From Paralithodes platypus (lineage: Eukaryota > Arthropoda > Malacostraca > Decapoda > Lithodidae), in contig CM064517.1 in assembly GCA_032716605.1 (NCBI GenBank), positions 27,690,106-27,754,105 on the forward strand: a DNA stretch of 64,000 bases. The letters are read 5' to 3'. Positions 42,345-53,411 of this stretch are shown piece by piece. How positions within the stretch are numbered: the stretch's first letter is position 1; the number at the start of each line of letters is the position of its first letter. Below the pieces are notes generated by a model, which saw only the letters and a program-made list of their open reading frames with translations, was not told where the DNA came from and made no database searches. The position numbers were made by a program, and so were the translations under genes.

Positions 42345-42500
42345 AATAATTATGTATAAATTATTATGTTCCTTCCAACAACCAACCATACTCCTAAAAT
42401 CGATTAATGAAATTTACAAACACATGTGGCAGTCCGTGGATTCGAACCCAGGATGCTCACACCGAAAATCAACACCTTATACATCGCACCACGAAGACAG
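42345..42500 (-). mobile_element. tRNA-derived SINE, nearly identical to the 29.4-kb copy
   Basis: On the minus strand it begins CTGTCTTCGTGGTGCGATGT and carries the B box GGTTCGAATCC (complement at 42438-42448, one base different from the other copy). The tail is TTCATTAATCGATTTTAGGA and GGAACATAATAATTTATA. The flanks differ from those at 29.4 kb, so these are separate insertions. Confidence 0.82.
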
Positions 42501-42601
42501 ATTTCTCAAATTGTAAATATGTGTTTTAGTCTATCTTTGCAATCACCCCATCATCTCTATGCTTCTCATTTGTATTACTGTATAACATAATCTTTCTCGA
42601 T

Positions 42602-42790
42602 TTAAGGGGGTGTTTTTTCAGAAACCCCTTCTCTCATTTTAGCCCCATTAGTTTTGAAATTTTATGACGTTCGCCCCATTAGTTTGGCTATTTTAAGACA
42701 TTTCGACCCACTTCTTTGTCAATTTTAAGATCTTTCTTGCTATTTAGGTGTCAATTTTTGTTTCTGGCAAGCGATATCAGCTCTGCATCT
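42602..42790 (+). mobile_element. Family A element, left half only
   Basis: TTAAGGGGGTGTTTTTTCAG, ATGACGTTCGCCCCATTAGT and TATTTAGGTGTCAATTTTTG are present, then the element ends at GGCAAGCGATATCAGC. The hairpins and right end are missing. Confidence 0.8.
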
Positions 42791-42937
42791 CAACAAACAT
42801 GCCTACAATATATATAAAATATCTTCCCCCAAGAACAATACACAACTGACAGAAGGAAGCACAAACAGAACAATAGCTACAATAATACGAAGCCTACACT
42901 GTACACTGTCTGCGCCGTAGGTAAAACGTTGTCAGCT

Positions 42938-43100
42938 GGGAGCCAGTGTGGCTAAGCACAAGGTACACTACCATACAGCAACGGTACCGCACTTGACTCA
43001 TACATAAACGGCCCTGGGTTCGTTCCCCGGCTGGAGTGCCTAAGGTTTATGACCTTCGGGGTTGGTTTTCCATACCCTTAGCTGCACTGGCGGGCATTAG
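42938..43100 (+). mobile_element. tRNA-derived SINE, second type
   Basis: TGTGGCTAAGCACAAGG could be an A box and GGTTCGTTCCC (43018-43028) a B box. AACGGTACCGCACTTGACTC lies between and CGGCTGGAGTGCC follows. The spacing from the first candidate A box is long, so AGCAACGGTACCGC may be the real one. Boundaries uncertain. Confidence 0.55.
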
Positions 43101-43625
43101 AGGTGAGGTAGACTAGTGTCGCATGAACACATGTATATGCTAGCACCTGATCAGCATGGGCGACATGATAACACTGGTTGCAGACTACGTTCACATCCAC
43201 AGCCATTATAATAATACAACCAGTACCCAGGCTAGGCTGACGGGAGGAGGTCGGAACGGAGGAGGTCGGAAGGTCCGAACCCACTCTTCGGAAAGTAGAT
43301 ACGAGGTTCCATTGAAAAGAATTATCCCTCTATGCCTTCACCTGACCTGACCTGACCCACAGCGAGCTACCCCGCAAAACGAAGATAGAAAAGGTTAATT
43401 AAAATCGTGAGGCAGAATTCAATTTTCAACAAATATTTTGTTATTGGCAATATTTAGGGGTTATTATCATTGGCATAGGCAACTAAGCTGAAGTTAAGAT
43501 TACTATAAGTGAGTGTTTTATAATTATAACACCAGAGTTTCAGAAAAAAAAAATAGTGCATTTAAAATAATGTGCTCCTGTACTTCTGTCTTAGAACCCC
43601 CCCCCCCCCGTCTCTCCCCTCCCCC

Positions 43626-43630
<5 letters not shown>
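43100..43630. other. Mostly unique sequence
   Basis: GGAGGAGGTCGGAACGGAGG repeats and CCTGACCTGACCTGACC are seen; otherwise nothing recognisable. A poly-C run lies near 43600. Confidence 0.45.

Positions 43631-43632
<2 letters not shown>

Positions 43633-43681
<49 letters not shown>
43633..43681. repeat. (AT)n microsatellite
   Basis: About 48 bp of TA/AT repeats. Confidence 0.97.
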
Positions 43682-43682
<1 letters not shown>

Positions 43683-43989
43683 TGTATACAGTACATATAT
43701 CTGCAGTTGAAAATTCTGTTGCCAGCGAAAGAAAGGGAGAAAACATAGAATCGAAAAAGGGTTCTCGGACTAAAGCAAAGTGGCGACAATGAAAGAGGAG
43801 TCCTGGTATATAGTGTAACAGGAAGGCAGGAAATGGGCGGGGGGCTGAGGGTGAGAGGCCTGGGGGATAAAACTAGCGGCAGGAAAAAAATATAGGATGG
43901 GGGAAAGATTAGAGTAGATTTGATGGACGCGTGAAAGGTTTATGGGAGGTGAATAATTGGGTGGATAACTGGATACGTGTGAGTGAGAC

Positions 43990-44110
43990 TGAACATAAGA
44001 ACAATAGAACATTAGAAAATGGTAGTTTGCAGAAAGCCGATTGGCCCACACAAGGCAGATCTCTTTGGACTGTATAAAACTGACTAGCCATCCTTGTTTG
44101 ATCATCATGT
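43990..44110. repeat. Possible decapod dispersed repeat (GATTGGCCCACACAAGGCAG)
   Basis: GTTTGCAGAAAGCCGATTGG and CCCACACAAGGCAG resemble a repeat I recall as common in decapod genomes (AGAAGGCCTATTGGCCCATA type). Only one copy is in this window, so this rests on memory. The rest of 44110-44750 is unique; a frame at 44387-44638 has no recognisable domain. Confidence 0.35.
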
Positions 44111-44754
44111 GTGTACTGTAGACTTACTTCCATAGCTCAAGTAAAACATACCTGTATACTGTGGCTACACTGTAAACAATGTGTGTTCAAATGTAACACA
44201 AATAATGCATACAATATGTATTGAAATAGTTTACGTAGTAAAATCAGTACTGGTACATGTAAACAATTGAATAAGTTTTTATGTGTATCAATTGTGTCAC
44301 ATTTAAACAGACTTTTTTCTTACAGAATAGTGTGATGGGTAGGGAGACACCTGGGATGAGTGGTATTTGTGGATAATTACTGACATATGGGGGAAGGTTA
44401 TGGTTCGTGGATTGCATGCAGTCCTGGCTATTGTATGGCGGACTGTTACCATCCACCTCGTATTGACTTAGTGGCCCCTGTCTGGAAAAGGAGAGGGGAT
44501 CAACAGAGCTGCAACATCAACCGTGGCATGGTGTTGCATCTCACCAGGCTAGCAGAGAAGGTCTTCACTCATTTTACTGATGGGAATTTGAGACCAATCG
44601 GTAAACGCCCAAAAAGTCAACAGCTGGAAAATATCTAACGTTGGTGGAACCGCTCACTGCATATGCTGACCTAAAACAACACCACCACATAATTCACATA
44701 GTACATCGTGAAACACTACGGCAGATACTGTTGTTTTATGGGGCTGAGTGAGGT

Positions 44755-45245
44755 TAGGGGGGGGGGGGGGAGAGAGAGGTGAGGGGGGTGATTGAGGTTG
44801 TAGGTGGAGTTGGACAGTGAAAGGGGATTGGGGGTAGCGTGAGCAGGAGGGTGACGGATGGTGAGTTGAATGAGATGAAGGAAAGGTGAGGGTGGAGGGG
44901 GATGGGGAATAAGGGGGAAAGCTGAGAGATGGGTGGTGAATGAGATTAAGGGTAGTATAGGGTTGGATAGGAGAGGTGCGGAATGATGAGTTGCGTGAGG
45001 GGGGAGGGGGTTAGTGAATGAGGTAAGGGATATGGTTGGAGAGGGGAGGGAGAGGAAGGGGGAGGGGGTTAGTGAAAGAGGTAAGGGATATGGTTGGAGG
45101 GAGGAGGGGGGGTGATTAGGGGTGGGGGGAGGGGGGTTGATTAGGGGTGGGGGGAGGGGGGTGACGGGGTGGTGAATATAAGGGAGGTTGAAGGAGGAGT
45201 GGTGAGTAAGGAAGGAAGAGGAAAGGATTGTGAGTGAATAAAAAA
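44755..45245. repeat. Polypurine tract of GGGGGAGG type
   Basis: About 490 bp that is mostly G, A and short T words (GTTAGTGAATGAGGTAAGGG, GATTAGGGGTGGGGGGAGG). Two or three near-repeats of about 60 bp occur at 45000-45160. The complementary 183-codon proline-rich frame is low complexity. Confidence 0.88.
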
Positions 45246-45289
45246 CATTTATACTTTTTCCATTCAAAAATTTTCGATTGTGTATGGAC

Positions 45290-45795
45290 TTTGAGCTAGG
45301 TGGTAGTGACGAGATGAGTCAAAATGAATAATGGTGAGTGGGGTGAGGGTGATACGAGGAGTGGTGAGTGGGTTGAATGATGAAATGTGTCAAGAGTGGT
45401 GGTGAGCGGGATGAAGGTGATGAGATGTGAAATGAGTGATGATGATAGATGTAGAAAATGAGATGAGAATGAATAGATGAGTCAAGAGTGGTGAATTAGG
45501 GGTAGGGAGTTGGGATTAGGATGATGATGATAGAATGGTGAGTGAGATGAAGCTGATGAGATGTGAAATGAGTGATGTAGCAAATAAGATGAGAATGAAT
45601 AGTCAATATTGATGATTTAGGGATTGGGAGTTGGGATAAGGGATGTAGTGAGTGAGATGAGCATGAGTAGAGAAGTCAATAGTGGTGAATTAGGAGTTGG
45701 GGTTGGGATAAGGGTGATGATGAGATGTGTCAAGAGAGATGATGACAGGGGTGGTGAGTGGGGTGATGGGGTGGTGGTGAGTGGGGTGATGCGAG
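45290..45795. repeat. GATGAG-rich degenerate minisatellite
   Basis: Words GTGATGAGATGTGTCAAGAG, GATGAGATGTGAAATGAGTG and TGAATTAGGGGTAGGGAGTT recur irregularly. No fixed unit could be set by eye. Confidence 0.75.
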
Positions 45796-45895
45796 AGGGG
45801 CGGGCCACCCAAACCTTCAGAGCCGGAAACAGCCCTATTCTCTGTGGCCAGTCAAGCTGTCCACACATCCGACCCATAGCCACCCCTGTCATACA

Positions 45896-46005
45896 CACAT
45901 ACACACACACACACACACACGTCACATACACACACACATCTGACACATAGCCACTCACCATCCCTGTCTCACACACACACAGACACACACAGACACAAAC
46001 ACACA
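45896..46005. repeat. (CA)n microsatellite, interrupted
   Basis: CA repeats with two inserted copies of TCACATACA and TGACACATAGCCAC. Confidence 0.93.
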
Positions 46006-46228
46006 TCCAAACACTCACAGACAGCAATATAACAGTGAAACTACACCCACAAGATAAAGCAAATAAGACAAAAGAAGCAAACATTGAAAGAAGAGCCATG
46101 TAAACATAAAAACAAAAAGAGTAGCCAAACAACCTCGCCAGGACAAGAACACTGTGGGTCAAAATTGGGAGGTGGCTGTTGGGGGCAAAACAGGGATTAA
46201 AAATATATATAAACAGAGAAACTGAAAA

Positions 46229-46230
<2 letters not shown>

Positions 46231-46276
<46 letters not shown>

Positions 46277-46440
46277 AGAGAGAGAGATTGAATTACAAAC
46301 TTAACAAAATGGAATAATAAAACAGAACACAGGCAAGAAATTGTGATAAAGTTGCAAAATAAATACAAAAACAACAAGAACAACGTGGTAAAATATACAA
46401 GTGAAAATTGAGAAAATAACACACACACACACACACACAT
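46231..46440. repeat. (AT)n and (CA)n microsatellites
   Basis: (AT)n at 46231-46273 and (CA)n at 46421-46439 in A-rich sequence. Confidence 0.95.
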
Positions 46441-46528
46441 ACAAAACAGGAGGGTAGGGGCAAAAAGGGTGTGCAGGGGAAGAGAAGAGGGGGGTTAAAA
46501 ACAAAAGTCTCCAAACAAGGAAAACCAG

Positions 46529-46531
<3 letters not shown>

Positions 46532-46561
<30 letters not shown>

Positions 46562-46562
46562 G
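46532..46562. repeat. (AAC)n microsatellite
   Basis: Ten AAC triplets. A retroelement tail is conceivable, but the text to its left does not match the Jockey-like 3' end well. Confidence 0.9.
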
Positions 46563-46589
46563 CAGTAGGACAAGGCAACAGCGCGCGAG

Positions 46590-47110
46590 GAGAGTGGGGG
46601 GGGGGGGACAACAAGAGGGGGTAGGGGGAGGGAGAGAGAGAAGGGGACGTGGGGAGAGGGGGTAAGAGAGAGTGTGTGAGTGGACAAGAAGAGAGAAGGG
46701 GTGGGAAAAAGAGGGGCATGAAATAAGAGGTGGGGCTGAGGAGAGAGGGATGCGTGAGAGGAGAGATAGGATAGGTGGGAAGAAAGGAGGGGCTGACAGA
46801 GAGAATGGGAGAGGGAGAGGGGAATTAGAAGAGTGTGGGTGAGATGAGAGAAGAGAAGAAAGAGTGGGTAAGAGAGGGGGCGAAAATAGAGGAGGGCGAG
46901 AAGAGAGGTGGAGGCGAGGAAGGAGAGAGAGAGAGAGAGAGAGTGAGTGGAGGTAATGAAGAAGGACGTGGAAGAGGAGCTGATAAGAGAGAGAGAGAGA
47001 GAGAGGGCTGGTGAGATAGAAAAGAGAGGGTCATAAAAGGAATGGGGAAGTGGGGAAAGAGGAAATAGGGGAGAGCAGAAGTAGGGGGGTAAAAGAGAGG
47101 GAGAAAGGGG
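46590..47110. repeat. Polypurine tract, GA-rich
   Basis: About 500 bp of irregular GAGAGGGG words, followed by (CA)n/CACACC to about 47185. Long minus-strand frames here are serine, proline and leucine low complexity. Confidence 0.9.
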
Positions 47111-47289
47111 GCAGGGCGCACACCCGCGCGCACACCCACACCCACACACCCACACCCACACCCACACACACACACACATACACCCACCACCTCGGACACA
47201 CAACCTCTCCACACGCCACCGCCACATTAGCTTCCCTCGTTCTTGCGGCCGCCTCCTGTCGTTTTCTCAGTCACTTGCTTTCAGACCCC

Positions 47290-47562
47290 GGGGAACCCAA
47301 CCAAAAATAAAACGAAACCCAAAATAAAAGAACGAACCAAAATATATTGTATAAGAAAGAAAGCAAAATAAAGAGAACAAGACCAAAACATAATAACAAA
47401 TGAAACCAAACCAAAAATAACACGAAACCAAAAATAAAACGAAACCCAAATTAAAAAACGAACCAAAATATAAAAGAATGAAAGCAAAATAAAGAGAACA
47501 TGACCGAACAATAATACAAAATTAAACCAAACCAAAAAATAACACGGAACCAAAAATAATGA
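47290..47562. repeat. About 126-bp A-rich tandem duplication
   Basis: AACCAAAAATAAAACGAAAC, GAAAGCAAAATAAAGAGAAC and AAACCAAACCAAAAA occur in the same order twice. Confidence 0.85.
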
Positions 47563-48270
47563 TCATGGACCCAAACTCAAAAATTAGCTGCTGAGTATTA
47601 ACACCATCCCCTATTTTGTCCAACTCTCTAACCCAAGAGTGAACCGATTTTCCCAATATTTCTTCTACTCAAAAAGTAAGCTTTGGAACTCTCTCCCTCA
47701 ATATATCTTTCCTTCATTTAAAATAAATAAGCAAGGAAACCACCAGTAGAGCGCCCCTTAATAAAAACCAAACTGGCGATCTGAAAGGTTAGGTTAAGTT
47801 TGATATGGATAGTGTTATTTAGGTCTAAAATTCGAAAAGTTAGTTCGTAAGCATGCATAATTTGAACTTGTGCTGATAAACACACCGTCGCGGGCGCGTG
47901 TGTATATTTTACTCAGTAACTCTTGCTCAAAGCCCATAGCATTTACGTAAGCAGTATGATCATGCACCAAAGACTGATATTCGAGACTCAATTATCAGTT
48001 TGGATCATTGGTGTGTTCTCCTCGCTGTACCACTTACAATAAATAGCCACTTGTCCGGGGCTGTGCCAAGGGGGGGTGTCCGGCTGGCTGGCTGTTACCG
48101 TCTTGATTGACCTCTTTAATTCCATACTCCTCTTCCTCTTCCTCCTCTAGTTCTTCTTCCTTCTCTTTCTTTTTTCCTGTAAGTTTATTTGCTTCCTCTT
48201 GCTCATCCCGTCCCTCTTGTTCCTCGAATAGTTGTTTTTCTTCTAGTAGTACGCTTGCACTCGTCAGTTC
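47563..48270. other. Unique sequence
   Basis: No gene, RNA or regular repeat is seen. CCTCTTCCTCTTCCTCC-type low complexity lies at 48127-48175. Confidence 0.45.
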
Positions 48271-48276
48271 CTAATA

Positions 48277-48321
<45 letters not shown>
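48277..48321. repeat. (CTA)n microsatellite
   Basis: About 14 CTA triplets. A (CA)n run lies at 48541-48561. Confidence 0.96.
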
Positions 48322-48844
48322 ACCGCCTTTTTTATGACCTCCTTCTCCTTCCTCTGTAGTTCTTATCTCAGTTCAGTTCATTGGGGAATCTGCAGAGGGT
48401 TGTTTCTATCAATCCAGCTCATTCACTTAACGCTACTAAATATATAATGCTTTCCTCTATCTTTATCTATGAATCATAATCATAATATTGGCACTTCTAT
48501 AAAATACTGAATACTAGAATTTTCCCGTCCCTCCTTGCTCTCACACACACACACACACACAGCTACCATGTTCGTATGTCCCAACACACAGTAGTAGTAG
48601 TAGGGCTGAGCGTGTTACTCCCCCGCCCTAGGACATCCCACAACCACACTACATGGGCTTCACTCCGCCATCTTGCATCTCAAAGCCGCCATGTTGCTTC
48701 CCTCGCACTGTGTATTTTCTGCCTTTCAATGTCCTATTTATTGTATGTGAAGAACGACTTGTTGATATTAACTGGTGTCTCCAAACTAACGGAGCGAAGC
48801 AAGGAGGGTTCAAAAAGACCTCTCTCGGGCCCAAGAGGGTTAAA

Positions 48845-49612
48845 GGATGTAACAGAACACAAGACATACACTGTAGATAGGGCATCACAAAATACCAAAG
48901 AACGCTACGATACTCAACAGGACACTACTAAATACCAAGAGGGCTCTACAGGCCATCGTAGGATATTATTATGTTCTCTCCACCAACCAACTTTACTCCT
49001 AAACTCGATTAATGAAATTAACAAACACTAACAGAACATAAACTAAAGGTAAGGCATCAGGTAATACCAATAAACGCAGGATACTCAACACAACACAACT
49101 GGATACTAAAGAGCATTACTGAACATGACAGAACATTACTGAACATTACTGAACATGGCAGAACATTAAAGGAAACAACAGAACAAAATACAACAAAGAC
49201 AGGCCGCTACAAAGCAACAATGGGCATTAGGATATTTAACATATCACTACTGGATACCAATGGGGTACTACAAGCCAAGACAGAACATTAAAGGCTTTAA
49301 CAGACCAAATATATAAATATAGACCATTAACAATATACCAATAGACACTACGATACTAAACAGAACACTGCTGGATACCAAGAGGGAACTACATCACAGG
49401 CAGAACATTAATGAATACAACAGAACAATATAAGATATAGACAGACCATTACAATATACCAATAGACACTACGATACTCAAAAGAACACTGCTGGATATC
49501 AAGGGGGCCCTACATTACAGGCAAAACAATAATGGATACAGCAGAACAAAATAAGATGAAGGTCGGGCATCCAAAAATACCAATGGACGCTAGGAGGCAC
49601 CGCGGGACATAA
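48845..49612. repeat. Degenerate tandem repeat of about 100-125 bp, six copies
   Basis: Each unit has the order: ACAGAAC, a GACA/ATAGAC word, AATACCAATAGACACTACGA-like text, ACTCAACAGAACACTACTGG-like text, TACCAAGAGGG and CTACA. Units start near 48851, 49029, 49174, 49278, 49403 and 49521. They are strongly diverged from each other. A SINE tail fragment interrupts the first two. Confidence 0.75.
48963..49028 (-). mobile_element. SINE tail fragment inside the degenerate array
   Basis: TATTATGTTCTCTCCACCAA, CCAACTTTACTCCTAAACTC and GATTAATGAAATTAAC are the reverse complement of the SINE tail at 29440-29500. The tRNA-like head is absent. Confidence 0.7.
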
Positions 49613-50085
49613 CTTTGATCAGGAGGAGGCGAGCTACGTGTCATTCCCTTCCCTGCAGGACACCCAGGGCCACTCCAGGGCATGCAGGGACACGGCTTTG
49701 ATCACCGCCAGGCCACAGTGTCCTTCCCTTCTCCCCAGGACACCGCAGGTTATCCGAGAATACCGAAGGACAATGGAGGACATCGCAGGACAACTTAGGA
49801 TATCATAGGGACTCATACTTAGGCCCTATTTGTTTATGTTTTTATTTGTTTATGTTTTTATTTGTTTATGTTTTTATTTATTTATTCATTTTTTTTATTT
49901 TTCATTTTTTTTATGAAGGAGACAAAAGGCAGGTAATGTGTGTAAAGCTAGGGATAACACTGTAGGTCAAGATACTATACGACATGCAAGGACACAGGAC
50001 ACCCCAGGTCACAATCATAAGGAACATTCAAGAGATCGGAAGACATAGGACACACACACACAATGTAGGAAACAAAAGAACACTA
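49610..50085. other. GGACA-rich text, short repeats
   Basis: ACTTTGATCAGGAGGAGGCG and GCTTTGATCACCGCCAGGCC begin two related segments of about 90 bp. TTTGTTTATGTTTTTATTTG is repeated three times near 49826-49880. Nothing else is supported. Confidence 0.6.
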
Positions 50086-50089
50086 ACCC

Positions 50090-50160
50090 CTTCACCACCA
50101 TTACGTAATTTTCACCATATTATGTTACCAATAGACGATCTTCTGTATTTTATAATCTAC
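50090..50160. repeat. Family C fragment, left arm
   Basis: CTAACCCCTTCACCACC and ATGTTACCAATAGACGATCT resemble the family-C left arm, with the right arm missing. Confidence 0.4.
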
Positions 50161-50186
50161 CTCTATGACTCAAATGGGTAGGACAA

Positions 50187-50262
50187 AGCAGGACACAATA
50201 GGACACCCAGGACACAGTAGGACACCCAGGACACAGTAGGACACCCAGGACACAGCACTGGT
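50187..50262. repeat. GGACACCCAGGACACAGTA minisatellite
   Basis: Three to four units of AGGACACCCAGGACACAGT. Confidence 0.88.
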
Positions 50263-50333
50263 CAGGGTTTGGGTGTAACAGATGGCCAGGATCGATCTAT
50301 CTCACGCCAACCATCACCCTGTTTGTTTGAGCT

Positions 50334-50336
<3 letters not shown>

Positions 50337-50423
<87 letters not shown>
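50337..50423. repeat. (TG)n microsatellite
   Basis: About 87 bp of uninterrupted TG. Confidence 0.97.
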
Positions 50424-50426
<3 letters not shown>

Positions 50427-50688
50427 ATATTTTGTGTATATTTGTATGTGTGGGGCGGAGTGGGGGATTATGAGTGAGGGCACATACAGTATATAGAACT
50501 TACCGGTATGTTAATTTGATATTTGTTTATTTTAATTACTCAAATACATTAGTAATAATTACTAAATATACTGGAAGCAAAATGCCTAAATAGACATATG
50601 AAATGCTAATGAAATAGTTATTTTTATGAACAACTATTGATATGTCCATAGCTTGCATCTTAAATGTAATAATATACTTATCTACTCG

Positions 50689-50689
<1 letters not shown>

Positions 50690-50735
<46 letters not shown>

Positions 50736-50752
50736 GGTATATATATATATAT
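50690..50752. repeat. (TA)n microsatellite
   Basis: TA repeats split by one ACCGGT word. Confidence 0.97.
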
Positions 50753-50933
50753 TTAGACTGTATCGGTGTTTCAAGTCGACCAATTTGTGTGTGGAGATTG
50801 GCAGCGAGGTTATACTGTGGCAAAATGGATGAAATGCGGTAATCCATGGGCATAGTACCAAAGAAGGTAACCCATTCGCCAGTGGGCAAACAAACGCAGA
50901 TGAGCACATTCCATACCCCATCTCCTCCCCCCA

Positions 50934-50934
<1 letters not shown>

Positions 50935-51013
<79 letters not shown>
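50935..51013. repeat. (CA)n microsatellite
   Basis: About 78 bp of CA with one AAAC interruption. The 51014-51835 stretch that follows is A-rich and unique; no gene is seen. Confidence 0.97.
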
Positions 51014-51015
<2 letters not shown>

Positions 51016-51838
51016 TCCCTAACAAACAAAGAGATGGTCAGCAAACGTCTTGATGGCATTTACGAACATCTATAGGCATTCTAACGTTAGTGAATTAAAC
51101 AATATAGGAAAGGAAGATGACAGATTAAATGACAAAGGAATAAGGTAGAAGACAATACGAGACAGGTATATAAAGGTTTGGGCAAAATAAATGAATAAAT
51201 AAAGCAATATATAAATAAATATATAATTTGTGAAGCAATTGAGCAAAATATAGTGAGAGTCAGACCATAGGATGGAGTAAGGTGTAATAGTATATGCATC
51301 TTGACCTAGGGATTAGAGTGAGACAGAAAACAGAAGGAAAGAGATAAATCAAAGAGTGATAGAAAGTGTATTACAAGAAGGGAAGCAGAAGGCAGTACCG
51401 AGAGAAAAACAGACAAATCAGTGATCCAGTGGAAAATACAAAGTATGTATCAAAATAATAAATAATTAGTAAATCGGAAGGAAAGAAAGGGACAGACTAG
51501 CTAAATACAAGGAGAGGTGGATAACAAAAGTGAAGGAGTGAATCGTCAGAAAAGAAATACAAGACAAATAATGGAATACACGATAAGGCAGAGAGTAATC
51601 TCGAAAACAAGGTGAAAAGTTAAGTTGAAAAAAGATAATAACCAATCTATATAATGGTAAATAAAGTATAAGGAACTAAAAGACACTCATGAGAGATGCT
51701 AACCTAAATACAGTATAGTGGTCATGAGTGAGGTGATATATCAAGTCTAAGAAGGTGGTTCTTTAGCTTGAGTCCATTATCTCACCAGACACATAGGCAT
51801 TGTATTGGGTCCTCAGCCATGCCGCAACCATCAAGCAA

Positions 51839-52017
51839 CCCTAGGCCTATCTATCTATCTATCTATATGCTCAGGCCCAATCCCCATTTTGGGGGTAGCC
51901 GACTCAAGACAGAGCAAGAACAGGGAAAACACAAAAACAACATAAAACAACGAATAAACACAGATAAAAAGCACAAACTCACACACATCCAGGTCACCCA
52001 GGAGAGCCCTAGGCCTA
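51839..52017 (-). mobile_element. Short retroelement with (GATA)n tail and 11-bp target duplication
   Basis: Minus-strand copy of the 34133-34305 element: it begins CTCTCCTGGGTGACCTGGAT near 52006 and ends GAGTCGGCTACCCCCAAAAT, GATTGGGCCTGAGCATATAG plus GATA repeats. CCCTAGGCCTA occurs at 51839-51849 and 52007-52017, directly outside, as a target-site duplication. Confidence 0.75.
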
Positions 52018-52278
52018 CTACCAATATATATGACACACACACACAAATGCACATATGTTGCTGAACGCCCTACACTTGTCCTGGGAATCGTCAACGTGGA
52101 TAATAAAGCATAAGGTAAAGTTAGAAGACAAGTATTTAAAGAATACCTGTGTGTAAGGTAGGGTCGGCTGTGGGTTATGCAAGGAGAAGGAAGTGTACTA
52201 TAGACGGTGGGAGGTGAGGCAGGTGGCGAGACAGATGCGTGCCGTCACCAGTGTTGCACCGTGCCTCATGTTGCGCAG

Positions 52279-52560
52279 CGGGGGGCAGGCAGGCAGGCAG
52301 ACAGGCAGGGGAAGGGGGGAGGGTAGGCTGGATGGGTTAGGAGGTAGGTAGGAGCGGGAGGCAGGCAGGCAGCCAGGGTAAGGGGGGAGGGTAGGCTGGA
52401 TGGGTTAGGAGGTAGGTAGGAGCGGGGGGCAGGCAGGCAGGGGAAGGGGGGAGGGTAGGCTGGATGGGTTAGGAGGTAGGTAGGAGCGGGGGGCAGGCAG
52501 GCAGGCAGGCAGGGGAAGGGGGGAGGGTAGGCTGAATGGGTTGGGAGGTAGATAGGAGGT
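52279..52560. repeat. GGCAGG/GGTAGG minisatellite
   Basis: Four or more units of about 60-80 bp with GGGGAAGGGGGGAGGGTAGG, CTGGATGGGTTAGGAGGTAG and GTAGGAGCGGGGGGCAGGCA. GGTAGG/GGAAGGTA low complexity continues to about 52690. Confidence 0.9.
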
Positions 52561-52805
52561 TTGGTGGGTAGCTGGTCAGGAGGGAAATCAGGCACAGGAG
52601 AGGTATAGGAAGAAGGTTTGGTGGGTAGGAGAGGAGGTAAGTAGGCAGGTAAGCAAGAGGGAAGGTACGTAGGAGGGAAGGTAAGCAAGAGGTGAGGAAG
52701 AGTAGGCAAGCAGGATGAGACACATTAGGTTGCTAGATGATAAGCATACATGAACATACAGTAGGTAGGTGTGTATAAACGAAGGTAAGCAGGGAGGCAC
52801 GGTTT

Positions 52806-52817
52806 TAGGCAATAGGT
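52806..52817. repeat. Target-site duplication, copy at LINE 3' side
   Basis: TAGGCAATAGGT here matches 54062-54073 exactly. It resembles the LINE tail (GGCAATAGATAG), so part of the match could be tail sequence, but it lies beyond the GATA repeats. Confidence 0.75.
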
Positions 52818-52982
52818 CTATATCTATCTATCTATTGCCTGACGCCGTGATCCCCGAAGGGGTGGCCACGAACGAACCGTCCCTATGCACCTCTGTCCCC
52901 AGTCAGTCGACGCCCCTCCTCCCAACCAGCACCGACTTCATCCATATACTTCCTCACTCCATCCTTCCACCTCTCCTTCGTT

Positions 52983-53411
52983 CTACCTCTCCCTCTGTCC
53001 TTCCACCTCACTCTCGTACACAGTCTGACTCATTCTCTCGCTTTCCATACGTTCCATATGGCCGAACCATCTCAAGTTGTTCCTTTTCACACTTTCCAGC
53101 ACATCTACCTCCACACCACACCTCCTTCTTACATCCTCATTCGTCTGTCTATCCCTCCATGTAACTCCGCACGCACTTCTTAAGTAATTAATTTCCACCG
53201 CTCTCACTCTTGGTCGGAGTCTCTCAACCAACGTCCATTCTTTGCTTCCGTAAGTCAGTGTCGGGATTACCACACTGTCATGCAAGGACTTCTTCACTTC
53301 CATACTGACCACCCTATTTCTTGTTACTGCTTTCAGCGTTCCTACAACCTTCTTCCCCTGTTGTACCCTCTCCCGCACTTCTTCATCCATAGTCCCATCT
53401 TTACTCAACAC
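52983..53411 (-). pseudogene. RTE-like ORF, C-terminal thumb and tail
   Basis: Different minus-strand frame from the reverse transcriptase block: LSKDGTMDEEVRERVQQGKK, LTYGSKEWTL, YLRSACGVTWRDRQTNEDVR and NLRWFGHMERMES. These are typical of the region downstream of the polymerase in RTE-type elements. A small deletion or frame slip at 53400-53411 separates it from the upstream block. Confidence 0.83.

Noticed and set aside
44387..44638. An 83-codon frame with cysteines as a small secreted protein gene
   Set aside because: No signal peptide, splice context or recognisable family; composition is like the surrounding non-coding sequence.
48576..49031. A 151-codon plus-strand frame
   Set aside because: It crosses a degenerate tandem repeat and a SINE tail, so it is chance.
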